Made by a program: the position numbers and the translations under genes
In this document: positions 43,699-50,856 of the stretch, piece by piece
Numbering within the stretch: position 1 is the first letter of the stretch
Layout of the letters: the number at the start of each line of letters is the position of its first letter
Source: Peteryoungia ipomoeae
GTDB lineage: Bacteria; Pseudomonadota; Alphaproteobacteria; Rhizobiales; Rhizobiaceae
Length of the DNA stretch: 64,000 nucleotides
Reading direction: 5' to 3'
Assembly: GCF_004912165.1 (NCBI RefSeq)
Contig: NZ_STGV01000006.1
Coordinates: forward strand, 1-64,000
Notes under the pieces: model-generated
The model's database searches: none
What the model was told of the DNA's origin: nothing
What the model saw: only the letters and a program-made list of their open reading frames with translations

Positions 43699-45390
43699 AT
43701 GCCTGGTGACATCCAAGTGCCGCAATCCGTGCCGGCGAGCTATTACTATCTCTGGCATCTCACAGCTCTCGGGGTCATCGACGCCGACTACGGACCCGCC
43801 CCCCTGGTGCTGCCCGATCCGGGTGAGAGCGCAGTGCGCGAGGTGCCAGATCCGGCCATCGGCGCCACCGTCTGGGACATGATCGCGGCGGCTGGTCCCG
43901 TTTATCCGGCGCGCGTCGCCCTCATCGATGTCGGGGTCTCGCGCGATCATCCCAATCTGGCCAGCCGGCTCGAGCACGACGCATGCATCGATCTCACCAC
44001 CCATCGCTATGGCGCGCGCGTCGAACCGATCTTGGATACCGCCACATCCTTCGATCGCGAGGAGCGGCAGGCGTTTTTTACGGGGCTCGACATCGGGCCG
44101 CTGGGAAACCTCGGCCTCACCAATGACGATCATGACTATTTGAAGGACCTTGCCGACGAGTATGCGGTCTCCGAAGGGGTCGTGCGCAGGCTCTATGCCC
44201 CGGAATCGCTGTTCGCCTCTCATGGCACCTGCTGCGCCGGCCTGATTGTCGGAGAACCGGCCGTGGTCACGGAAGGCGACGGCGCGGCCTTGACGGTCGA
44301 GGATGCGTTCGGCGACGACGGTTTGCCGGCGCCAAGCACCAACCGCAACCTGCTGCCCTATTTCGGTGTCGATCCCTTCTCGAAGCTGATTTCGATCAGG
44401 ACCTCTTTCGAGGACGATGTCCGGCAGTTCATCGCGGCGTTCCTCTATGCGTACCACCAGGGTGTCGACGTGATCGTCGTACCGCGCGGATTTCCGGATC
44501 CCAAACGCAGCCGGGTCGAGCCGAAGAACGAGCTCAAGGCCGACCTGGAAAGCTGGAAGAACCAGGATGTCGCCAATCTTTTCGCCCGTCTTGCGGCGGC
44601 CGAGCAGGGCGCTGCCGAACTCGAGCCGAAGCAGGCGCAAAAGGGAGCCAATCCCGACCGCGGATGGCGTATCCTGAAACGGCTCATTGTCGGCGTGAGC
44701 AAGCGCATTCCCATCGTCTGCGCGGCCGGCAACAGTGGCGAGAGCCAGTTGATCTATCCTGCCAACCTTGCATCCGACAACAATGGCATCATTGCGGTGG
44801 GTGCGGTCACCGTCGAGGGCTTTCGCTCCGGCTACAGCAATTACGGCGAGGGCCTGACGGTCGTCTCGCCCGCCGACGACGGCGAGGTCTTCAATCGCCA
44901 TCAACTGCGGGTGGACACGCTGTCGCCGTTTGCCGCCCAGCATGACAACAGCGAAATCCGGATGCCCGCCTATCGCTATTCGCACTTCTCGCTGCTGACG
45001 ACCGACTTGGCCGGTGCATTCGGCTATGACCAGGGCGCTGGCCCCTGGTCGTCGATCATTCCCTTCGCGGCCAATCCCGGCGTTGGCGGGGGTTTTTACA
45101 CGACCTTCGGGGGTACGTCCGGAGCCTCGGCCCAGGTCGGCGGGATTTGCGCGTTGATCCAAAGGGCGCACAAGAGCAAGAACGGAGCGGGTGCCAGCCT
45201 CACCGGCTTGCAGGTCAAGGAGATCCTACAGGGGGCTTCCAGGCTCGACACCACGGTTGCGCCCGGCACCCGGCCGCTGACGCCGGATTGCATGAACGCC
45301 GATGGCGAGGACTCGCTGGACATCAGCTATTTCTTCGGCTCCGGACTGCCGGATGCCCGTTTGGCGGTGGCCGCCGTTCTCGGCCCCTGA
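43699..45390 (+). CDS. S8-family (subtilisin-like) serine peptidase
   Basis: A 563-residue subtilase. The catalytic triad is visible: Asp in RVALIDVGVSRDHPNL (~77), His in FASHGTCCAGLIVG (~175) and Ser in GGTSGASAQVGGICALIQ (~474), with the oxyanion Asn region IVCAAGNSGES. There is a ~100-residue insert between the His and the Asn, and no signal peptide, so it probably works in the cytosol. The start at MPGDIQ has AAGGAGG 7 nt upstream. Gene order (regulator, PAP2, subtilase) and a terminator directly after suggest one transcript. Leader-peptide cleavage of the locus' precursors is a plausible job. Confidence 0.85.
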   Translation: MPGDIQVPQSVPASYYYLWHLTALGVIDADYGPAPLVLPDPGESAVREVPDPAIGATVWDMIAAAGPVYPARVALIDVGVSRDHPNLASRLEHDACIDLTTHRYGARVEPILDTATSFDREERQAFFTGLDIGPLGNLGLTNDDHDYLKDLADEYAVSEGVVRRLYAPESLFASHGTCCAGLIVGEPAVVTEGDGAALTVEDAFGDDGLPAPSTNRNLLPYFGVDPFSKLISIRTSFEDDVRQFIAAFLYAYHQGVDVIVVPRGFPDPKRSRVEPKNELKADLESWKNQDVANLFARLAAAEQGAAELEPKQAQKGANPDRGWRILKRLIVGVSKRIPIVCAAGNSGESQLIYPANLASDNNGIIAVGAVTVEGFRSGYSNYGEGLTVVSPADDGEVFNRHQLRVDTLSPFAAQHDNSEIRMPAYRYSHFSLLTTDLAGAFGYDQGAGPWSSIIPFAANPGVGGGFYTTFGGTSGASAQVGGICALIQRAHKSKNGAGASLTGLQVKEILQGASRLDTTVAPGTRPLTPDCMNADGEDSLDISYFFGSGLPDARLAVAAVLGP

Positions 45391-45420
45391 CGCATCCGCA
45401 CCGGCATTTTTCTTGCCCAC

Positions 45421-45453
45421 GGCCTCCGAGTTTTCGGGGGCCTTTTTTGTTTT
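45421..45453 (+). terminator. Rho-independent terminator after the subtilase gene
   Basis: An 8-bp stem GGCCTCCG/CGGGGGCC (one G-T pair) with an AGTTTT loop is followed by TTTTTTGTTTT. It ends the first transcription unit of the RiPP locus 30 bp after the subtilase stop codon. Confidence 0.85.
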
Positions 45454-45461
45454 CAGGACGC

Positions 45462-45488
45462 TTTTAACGGAATTTTTAACGGAATTTT
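45462..45488 (+). promoter_or_regulatory. Tandem 12-bp direct repeat upstream of radical SAM operon
   Basis: TTTTAACGGAAT occurs twice in tandem, followed by a third TTT. It shares TTTRACG and a near 11-bp period with the tandem repeat upstream of the SARP-like gene. Position ~110 bp before the radical SAM start codon fits an activator site. Confidence 0.45.
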
Positions 45489-45598
45489 CACGCGGGCTTG
45501 CCGGGCGGATGACGGGTCGGCGGCACAGTACTCCCATAGACAAACAAGAAGTCGCCGATGCCGGTGCTCAAACCAATGGCGGATGATGGGAGACGATG

Positions 45599-46987
45599 AT
45601 GACTGTCATGGACATGCGGGAATATCGCTGGTCGCCGGACGCCAAGTTCATCAAGCGAAGCGACGGCAACGCGGTGGCGGTGAATTTCGCCAACAGCACC
45701 AAGCGCGTCTTCGGGCCGGCCGAAAGCAGCGCCATCTCCGCCTTCAGTGGCCTGACGATCCCGTTCGTCCTTGAGGACAGCGTGTCCGAGAGCTTGCGGG
45801 CGGCCCTGATCGATGGCGGGTTCCTTGTTCCCGAGGAGGATTTCGCCGCGCGCGACAGGATGATACGCGATGCCGTCCGGACGATCGCCGAGGAAAGCTC
45901 CGGCCTGATCATCATGCCGACGGAAAAATGCAATTTCCGCTGCACCTATTGCTATGAATCCTTCGCCAAGGGCCGGATGCGACCGGAACGGGTCGATGCG
46001 CTGGCAAAGGTCATCGAAACCCGCATAGCCCGGGCCCGTAGCTTTTCCCTCGGCTTCTTTGGCGGAGAGCCGCTGCTTTGCAGCGACATCATCCTGCGGC
46101 TCTGCGGTGAGGCCATGGCACAGTGCGGGCGCAAGGGGATATTCTTCGGCGCGAGCATGTCGACCAATGCGGCCCTTTTGACGCCTGACCTGTTCGAGCA
46201 GCTGATCCGCGTCGGCCTCGTGTTCTTCCAGGTGACGCTCGACGGGGACCGTGAGTTGCATGACCGCCAGCGGGTGACGGTCAAGGGCAAGGGGACTTTC
46301 GACGGCATCGTCGCCCATCTCCGAGCCATGGCTGCGACGTCCCACGAGTTCACCGTTGCTCTGCGCTGCAATGTGCATGTGGAAGACAGCGAGCGGGTGC
46401 TGGCGCTGTTCGACAGCGAAGAACTCGCCTTCGTGCGCAACGATCCGCGCTTCATGATCGACATCCATTATATCTGGGCGTCGGACCGCCAGACCTTGGC
46501 GGAGACCTCGAAAGAGGGCTGCCTGTCCGGCCTCCAGGCCGGCCTCGACAAATACGCGCTGAATGCCGAACTGTCGCGTCGCGGACTTTCGACCAGCAGC
46601 TACGACGACGTGCCGGGCATTCTGGGCAGCGCCTGCTACGCCGGCAAGAAGAACTGGTTCATCGTCGGCGCCGACCTCAAGCTCTACAAATGCACCGTCG
46701 TGTTCGACAATCCCAAGAACAACGTCGGGTATATCGATCTTTCCGGCAACATGGTGATCGACCAACGGCTGAACCGGCTTTGGACCGGCTCCAACGCCGA
46801 GACCGACAGCGGCTGCGGCTCCTGTTACCTGCGGGTTCCCTGTGGCGGTCTGGCCTGTCCCCTGACCAGGTTCACCTCCGGCTCGAAAGGATGTCTCGAA
46901 CTGCGGGATGCCGGAAATCTCAGGAACTGGGCCGAACGGCTCAGCCCACCGGCGGCGGAACAAACAGATCCGCTCGCCATTCACTGA
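45599..46987 (+). CDS. Radical SAM/SPASM peptide maturase
   Basis: A 462-residue radical SAM enzyme. The 4Fe-4S SAM motif is CNFRCTYC (CxxxCxxC, residues ~111-118), followed by GFFGGEPLL and QVTLDGDRELHDRQR. The C-terminal SPASM region carries further Cys: CYAGKKNW (~347), LYKCTVVF (~365), then GCGSCYLRVPCGGLAC (~404-419) for auxiliary clusters. Such proteins install C-C, thioether or epimer modifications in ribosomal peptides. The N-terminal ~90 residues could be a peptide-recognition region. ATG 45599 (or 45596) follows GGGAGA. Two precursor-like genes start 16 bp and ~410 bp downstream. Confidence 0.9.
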   Translation: MTVMDMREYRWSPDAKFIKRSDGNAVAVNFANSTKRVFGPAESSAISAFSGLTIPFVLEDSVSESLRAALIDGGFLVPEEDFAARDRMIRDAVRTIAEESSGLIIMPTEKCNFRCTYCYESFAKGRMRPERVDALAKVIETRIARARSFSLGFFGGEPLLCSDIILRLCGEAMAQCGRKGIFFGASMSTNAALLTPDLFEQLIRVGLVFFQVTLDGDRELHDRQRVTVKGKGTFDGIVAHLRAMAATSHEFTVALRCNVHVEDSERVLALFDSEELAFVRNDPRFMIDIHYIWASDRQTLAETSKEGCLSGLQAGLDKYALNAELSRRGLSTSSYDDVPGILGSACYAGKKNWFIVGADLKLYKCTVVFDNPKNNVGYIDLSGNMVIDQRLNRLWTGSNAETDSGCGSCYLRVPCGGLACPLTRFTSGSKGCLELRDAGNLRNWAERLSPPAAEQTDPLAIH

Positions 46988-47003
46988 CCCCCAAAGGAGA
47001 AGG

Positions 47004-47330
47004 ATGAAGCACATGCCTGCTACCGAAATCAGTCACAAGGACTTCGTACTCGATCGCGCCAAGCGGATCGACAGACTGTTCCAGGCGATCGAGGGCGACG
47101 CCTCCAAGCGCGAGAAGTTCTTCGAGGCGCCGGAGAAAGTGGGAGCCGAATACGGCGTCTCCTTCTCCCACGAGGAAGCCTTCGGCATTACCGCCATGAA
47201 GGGCCAGGGCCTTTCCGATTTGCGCGAGCGCCTGGTGCTCAGCAAAGCCGGATTCTTCGACGGCAACTGCGGTTGTGCCCTTTTCGGCCCCGGCGGCGTG
47301 CTGAGCCGGGCCATCAAGCCCGGCCTCTAG
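47004..47330 (+). CDS. RiPP precursor-like protein A1
   Basis: A 108-residue protein starting 16 bp after the maturase with a perfect AAGGAG. The N-terminal ~80 residues form a helical leader-like part (HKDFVLDRAKRIDRLFQAIE, FFEAPEKVGAEYGVSFSHEE) that vaguely recalls Nif11 or nitrile-hydratase-type leaders. The C-terminus FFDGNCGCALFGPGGVLSR is Gly/Cys-rich, the likely core. It is ~65% identical to the next gene, and conservation is highest in the LRERLVLS and FFDGNCGCAL segments. Proposed substrate of the radical SAM enzyme; not a recognised named family. Confidence 0.75.
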   Translation: MKHMPATEISHKDFVLDRAKRIDRLFQAIEGDASKREKFFEAPEKVGAEYGVSFSHEEAFGITAMKGQGLSDLRERLVLSKAGFFDGNCGCALFGPGGVLSRAIKPGL

Positions 47331-47400
47331 GCCGGTCGCCAACACCATCGCTGCGTGGCAAAGCGCGCGGCAACCCGAACCAAGAAGAGGAGGATCACCC

Positions 47401-47724
47401 ATGCCTGACCGTATCCAGGGCACGACCCACAAGGACTTCGTGCTCGACCGCGCCAAACGGATCGACAAGCTGTTCCAGAAAATCGAAAGCGATTCCGCGC
47501 AACGTGAGGCCTTTTTCAAGGATCCCCAGGCCGTCGGCGCAAAGCACGGCGTCACCTTTTCCCACGAGGAGACCTTCGCAATCGGCTCGATGAAGAATGT
47601 CGGCCTCGCCAATCTGCGCGAGCGGCTCGTCTTGAGCGAAGTCGCGTTCTTCGACGGCAATTGCGGCTGTGCGCTTTATGGACCCGGGGGGGTTCTGACG
47701 CGCCAGATCGCCACCGGCCTCTGA
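47401..47724 (+). CDS. RiPP precursor-like protein A2
   Basis: A 107-residue paralogue of A1 with an AGGAGGA site. The leader-like segment HKDFVLDRAKRIDKLFQKIE is nearly identical to A1; the putative core FFDGNCGCALYGPGGVLTR differs only conservatively (F/Y, S/T), then QIATGL. Two Cys separated by Gly (CGC) and flanking aromatic residues are possible thioether or cyclophane sites. Leader removal could fall after LVLS..AFF or nearby; the cleavage site is unknown. Duplicate precursors with conserved cores suggest a two-component or variant product. Confidence 0.75.
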   Translation: MPDRIQGTTHKDFVLDRAKRIDKLFQKIESDSAQREAFFKDPQAVGAKHGVTFSHEETFAIGSMKNVGLANLRERLVLSEVAFFDGNCGCALYGPGGVLTRQIATGL

Positions 47725-47820
47725 CCCTACGCCATGTGGCCGCCCGTTCGCGGGCGGTTGCATCCAAGCCCGAGGCCAGCGCCTCGCGACAGGTTTCACC
47801 ACGAGGCAAGGGAGGCTTCG

Positions 47821-49266
47821 ATGTTTGCAGCTCATCTCGATCATCTTGCGGACGAGGCGCGTGCCGTGCTGGCATGCAATCCCCTTCTGGCTGCGAGCAG
47901 CGCAGGGCTTCCCGCCGGACGCAATCGGCTCAAGCGCCGCGCCCGCTATGCCGGCACCTTGTCGGCGATTGCCGACATCAAAGCGGTCGCTCCGCGGGCC
48001 GATGCGTTTGCCCGCCACTTCCCTGAATTGGCCGATGGCGGCTATCGTCATGCCGAACGGCTGCCCGGCGACGGCAAGGCTGGCCCCGTCGGCCTCGACC
48101 CTTACCGGTCCTCGGCGCTCTGCACCTGGATGGACGGGCTGGAGCGGGGCCTTGGCTGGGTTAAAAGCGGTGCCAATGCGGAGATCCTCGAATACTATCT
48201 GCAACCGGATCTGATGGACGCCGATTTCATCGCCGAGCGTCAACCTGTCCGCGGGCTCGCCTGCGGCATCGGCCTGCTGCGCATCGAGACGCTTGCCGCA
48301 AGCCGGATGATGCAGCCCCGCGTGGCGCAATGCCTACCCGATTTTCCGAGCGCCGAGTATCCGACGGTGAGCGAGAGCGATCTCGACGCCATCGCAGAGC
48401 ATCTAGACGCGGCGGTCAGCCTGGCATTTGCCGTGGATCCCGCAGGAACGCAGCTGCTGGCCGCCAATCTGCACAGCCTGCATGTCGGCCTGCGCCACGA
48501 TCCGCTCTGCTCCTTTTCCAGCTCCAACGAGCTGCCGGGTAGCGCGATCGTCATTCTCTCGAAGGAACGGTTGCGTGACGGTGATCATGCGGCAACCGCC
48601 GCGCAACTGCTTCACGAGGCGGGGCATGTCCTGCTGGGGTTGTACACAACCTCAGCAGCGGCATCCTTGCCGTGTGACTTCACCTATGTGTCCCCTTACA
48701 AGAATGACTTGCAGACGCTCGAAAGCATCCTGCACATGGCATATACCATTCCCTGGGAATGTGCCGTGCGCATGGCATGCCTGTCCTTGCGGGAAGATCC
48801 TGAGCGGCGTGCCCGGGAGGCGGCCTTCGTCATCGCCTATGCCTCGCGCCAGCTTCCGCTCATCGATATTGCCCGTTCAGGCTTAGACCGTCTCGGCGGC
48901 GATGTCTTATCTGACCTCCCGGACATCGCCGCCATTCCTTCCTGGAACGCCCGGGTTCTGGCACTCGTCGATAGGCTGCTGGAAAGCGAGACGCCTGAGC
49001 GGCGGCCGGCGCATGTCGCAGAGCGCCAGCGCGTCATCGAGCGCCAGGCCTGGGATCTGGGGCAGATGGTGCTAAGGGGCCGTGACCCTATCGATCCGCG
49101 CTTGCAGTCTCGGGAGATCGACGAGACCGGCGAAAGCGTCACTCTGTGGTACGACGGAACACGCCACGTCATCGCCAAGGCGGAATACCGGCCGACGAGC
49201 AAGGACTATGGCCGCTATGTCGAGTTGATCGGCAGCAATGCCTCCATGGCCATGGAGGTGGCGTGA
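47821..49266 (+). CDS. HExxH-motif protein of a RiPP locus
   Basis: A 481-residue cytosolic protein with HEAGH (LLHEAGHVLLG, ~264-268) in its middle and a conserved-looking segment DLQTLESILHMAYTIPWECA that could provide the third ligand. HExxH proteins next to radical SAM maturases are recurrent in peptide-modification loci; both zinc peptidase and iron-dependent peptide hydroxylase roles are conceivable. GGGAGG precedes MFAAHL. Its stop overlaps the next ATG (TGATG), so translation is coupled to the SpeD-like gene. No signal peptide. Confidence 0.7.
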   Translation: MFAAHLDHLADEARAVLACNPLLAASSAGLPAGRNRLKRRARYAGTLSAIADIKAVAPRADAFARHFPELADGGYRHAERLPGDGKAGPVGLDPYRSSALCTWMDGLERGLGWVKSGANAEILEYYLQPDLMDADFIAERQPVRGLACGIGLLRIETLAASRMMQPRVAQCLPDFPSAEYPTVSESDLDAIAEHLDAAVSLAFAVDPAGTQLLAANLHSLHVGLRHDPLCSFSSSNELPGSAIVILSKERLRDGDHAATAAQLLHEAGHVLLGLYTTSAAASLPCDFTYVSPYKNDLQTLESILHMAYTIPWECAVRMACLSLREDPERRAREAAFVIAYASRQLPLIDIARSGLDRLGGDVLSDLPDIAAIPSWNARVLALVDRLLESETPERRPAHVAERQRVIERQAWDLGQMVLRGRDPIDPRLQSREIDETGESVTLWYDGTRHVIAKAEYRPTSKDYGRYVELIGSNASMAMEVA

Positions 49267-49631
49267 TGGGCAAGCTCCGCTCCCATAGACTGTCAGCCAT
49301 CGTGGATGCGCCGGCTGATGTGCTGACCGGTTCGGCCGAGGCTTTGCTCGCCATAGCCCGCCAGGCGGTCGCCGATGCCGAACTCACGATGATCTCCAGC
49401 GCCAAGGCGGATTTCGAGCCGCAGGGGGCTTCGATCATCCTGCTGCTGCAAGAATCCCACGTGGCGCTGCATGCGTGGCCGGAACACGGCAAGCTGACGA
49501 TCGACATCCACGTCTGCGATTTCAACCGCGACAATCTCGGTCGCGCCCGGCAGGTCGCCGAGGCCCTGAGCTTTGCCGATCTGTTTCCCTCCAATCGTGC
49601 GGTCTGGTCGATCCAGACCATGCAGGGGTGA
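49266..49631 (+). CDS. speD: SpeD-like S-adenosylmethionine decarboxylase
   Basis: A 121-residue protein of the short bacterial AdoMetDC type. The self-cleavage and active-site segment is LLQESHVALHAWPEHG (Glu ~62, Ser ~63, His ~64), where cleavage before Ser would create the pyruvoyl group. KLTIDIHVCDFNRDN gives the second conserved Cys region. Length and motif spacing match SpeD. In this operon it could feed decarboxylated SAM, an aminopropyl donor, to peptide-tailoring enzymes rather than to polyamine synthesis. No spermidine synthase homologue is obvious nearby, though the adjacent methyltransferase-fold protein could act as one. Confidence 0.8.
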   Translation: MGKLRSHRLSAIVDAPADVLTGSAEALLAIARQAVADAELTMISSAKADFEPQGASIILLLQESHVALHAWPEHGKLTIDIHVCDFNRDNLGRARQVAEALSFADLFPSNRAVWSIQTMQG

Positions 49632-49637
49632 ACGGTG

Positions 49638-50417
49638 ATGAGCGCGCTGGAATATCGAGCCGACCTCTACGATGTCATCCACGGCCGGCGGCAGCACGAT
49701 ATCCCTTGGTACGTGGAACTGGCCCGGCATGTCGGCGGGCGGGTGCTGGAGCTTGGTGCCGGAACCGGCCGGACGGCGCTGCCGGTCGCAAGGGCCGGAA
49801 TCGCGATCGATGCGCTCGACGTTGCCGAGGAAATGCGCGCCCAACTTCGGAAAGCCCTGGAAGGGGAGACGGAGGAGGTCCGGGGCAGAGTGCGGGTCCT
49901 GTCCGGAGACATGACCCGGTTCTCGCTACCCGATAGCTATGGGCTCATCCAGATTCCGTTTCGCAGCTTTTTGCACAACACCACGCAAGACCAGCAGCGA
50001 GCATGCCTGGAGCGGTGCCATGCGCATCTCGCTCCCGGGGGGCTTTTGGCCCTCGATGTCTTCCTGCCGTCAGAGGAGTACATGGCCGCCTTCGAGGGTG
50101 ACTATGAGGGTCTGTTTCGGATGGACGACCCCTATCCGCTGCCAACAGGAGGTTTCCTGCTGTTGAGCGAATGGAATGCCTATGACCGCGCGGCACAGAA
50201 CGTCCGGGCGGTGCATCGATACGAACTGCTGGCGGAGAACGGCCGGATCACCGAGAGCCTCTACCAGATCCTGGATCTGGCCTGGCTTTATCCGGACGAT
50301 CTCGAGCGGCTGCTGGTGGCGGCGGGCTTCGCCGAGATCACCTTCTATAGCGATTTTACATCTCAACCCGTGGGTCCGGAAACGCGCGATGTCGCGGTTA
50401 CCGCCCGCCGAGTTTGA
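49638..50417 (+). CDS. Class I methyltransferase-fold protein
   Basis: A 259-residue SAM-binding protein. Motif I is GGRVLELGAGTGRTALPVAR (~32-51), the acidic loop IAIDALDVAEEMRAQL, motif IV YGLIQIPFRSFLHNTTQDQQ and post-motif LAPGGLLALDVFLPSEEY. It looks like a small-molecule or peptide methyltransferase; since the preceding gene makes decarboxylated SAM, aminopropyl transfer is an alternative. The start (ATG, with an in-frame GTG one codon earlier) lies 6 bp after the SpeD stop. The 60-residue peptide genes follow 17 bp later. Confidence 0.75.
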   Translation: MSALEYRADLYDVIHGRRQHDIPWYVELARHVGGRVLELGAGTGRTALPVARAGIAIDALDVAEEMRAQLRKALEGETEEVRGRVRVLSGDMTRFSLPDSYGLIQIPFRSFLHNTTQDQQRACLERCHAHLAPGGLLALDVFLPSEEYMAAFEGDYEGLFRMDDPYPLPTGGFLLLSEWNAYDRAAQNVRAVHRYELLAENGRITESLYQILDLAWLYPDDLERLLVAAGFAEITFYSDFTSQPVGPETRDVAVTARRV

Positions 50418-50434
50418 ACCAAGGAGAAGCGACA

Positions 50435-50617
50435 ATGAACGACGACACCAAGAAGACCCTTGTCACCCACAAGAAGCAGATGGACGGGCACGAGATCACG
50501 GTCACGCTCGATGAAGCGCAGCGGCTGCAATTGTCGCGCCTGACCGGCCGAGATCTCACCCAGATCAAGATCGGCATCCAGGACCTGGCCGATATTGGCG
50601 ATCTCGTCGCCAATTAG
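50435..50617 (+). CDS. RiPP precursor-like peptide B1, ends in Asn
   Basis: A 60-residue acidic peptide with a textbook AAGGAG site. Beginning MNDDTKKTLVTHKKQMDG, its middle (ITVTLDEAQRLQLSRLTG) is likely helical, and it ends DLADIGDLVAN. It is related to the next peptide in the final ~30 residues. The terminal Ala-Asn is shared with the Asn-ended microcin C precursor, and the E1-like enzyme lies two genes on. It has no Cys. Proposed substrate of that enzyme. Confidence 0.7.
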   Translation: MNDDTKKTLVTHKKQMDGHEITVTLDEAQRLQLSRLTGRDLTQIKIGIQDLADIGDLVAN

Positions 50618-50647
50618 CATCCAACCCTCAGAGATAGGAGAAGCCCC

Positions 50648-50830
50648 ATGCCTGAAGACAGAACAACCCCGCAAGACGTTTCGGTATCCGCTGCCAAGCT
50701 GCACGTGGTCACCATCAAGCTGACCGGCGAGCAGCGCAGCGAATTGCAGCGACTGACCGGCGAGACGCTGCACGAGCTGCGGATCGGTGTAGAGGACCTC
50801 GTCGATATCGGTGATCTCGTCGCCAATTGA
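50648..50830 (+). CDS. RiPP precursor-like peptide B2, ends in Asn
   Basis: A 60-residue paralogue of B1 with a TAGGAGA site. Its N-terminus (MPEDRTTPQDVSVSAAKLHV) differs, but VTIKLTGEQRSELQRLTGET and the C-terminus DLVDIGDLVAN match; the last eight residues DIGDLVAN are identical in both. The stop sits 26 bp before the GTG of the E1-like gene. Strong conservation at the very C-terminus argues that this end is chemically modified. Confidence 0.7.
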   Translation: MPEDRTTPQDVSVSAAKLHVVTIKLTGEQRSELQRLTGETLHELRIGVEDLVDIGDLVAN

Positions 50831-50856
50831 GGCGCACGGCTGGGGAGGCCGGTATC

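Noticed and set aside
42645..45171. Long minus-strand open frames opposite the PAP2-like and subtilase genes
   Set aside because: They are GC-rich antisense shadows with no ribosome sites or family features, while the plus-strand frames carry full catalytic motifs.
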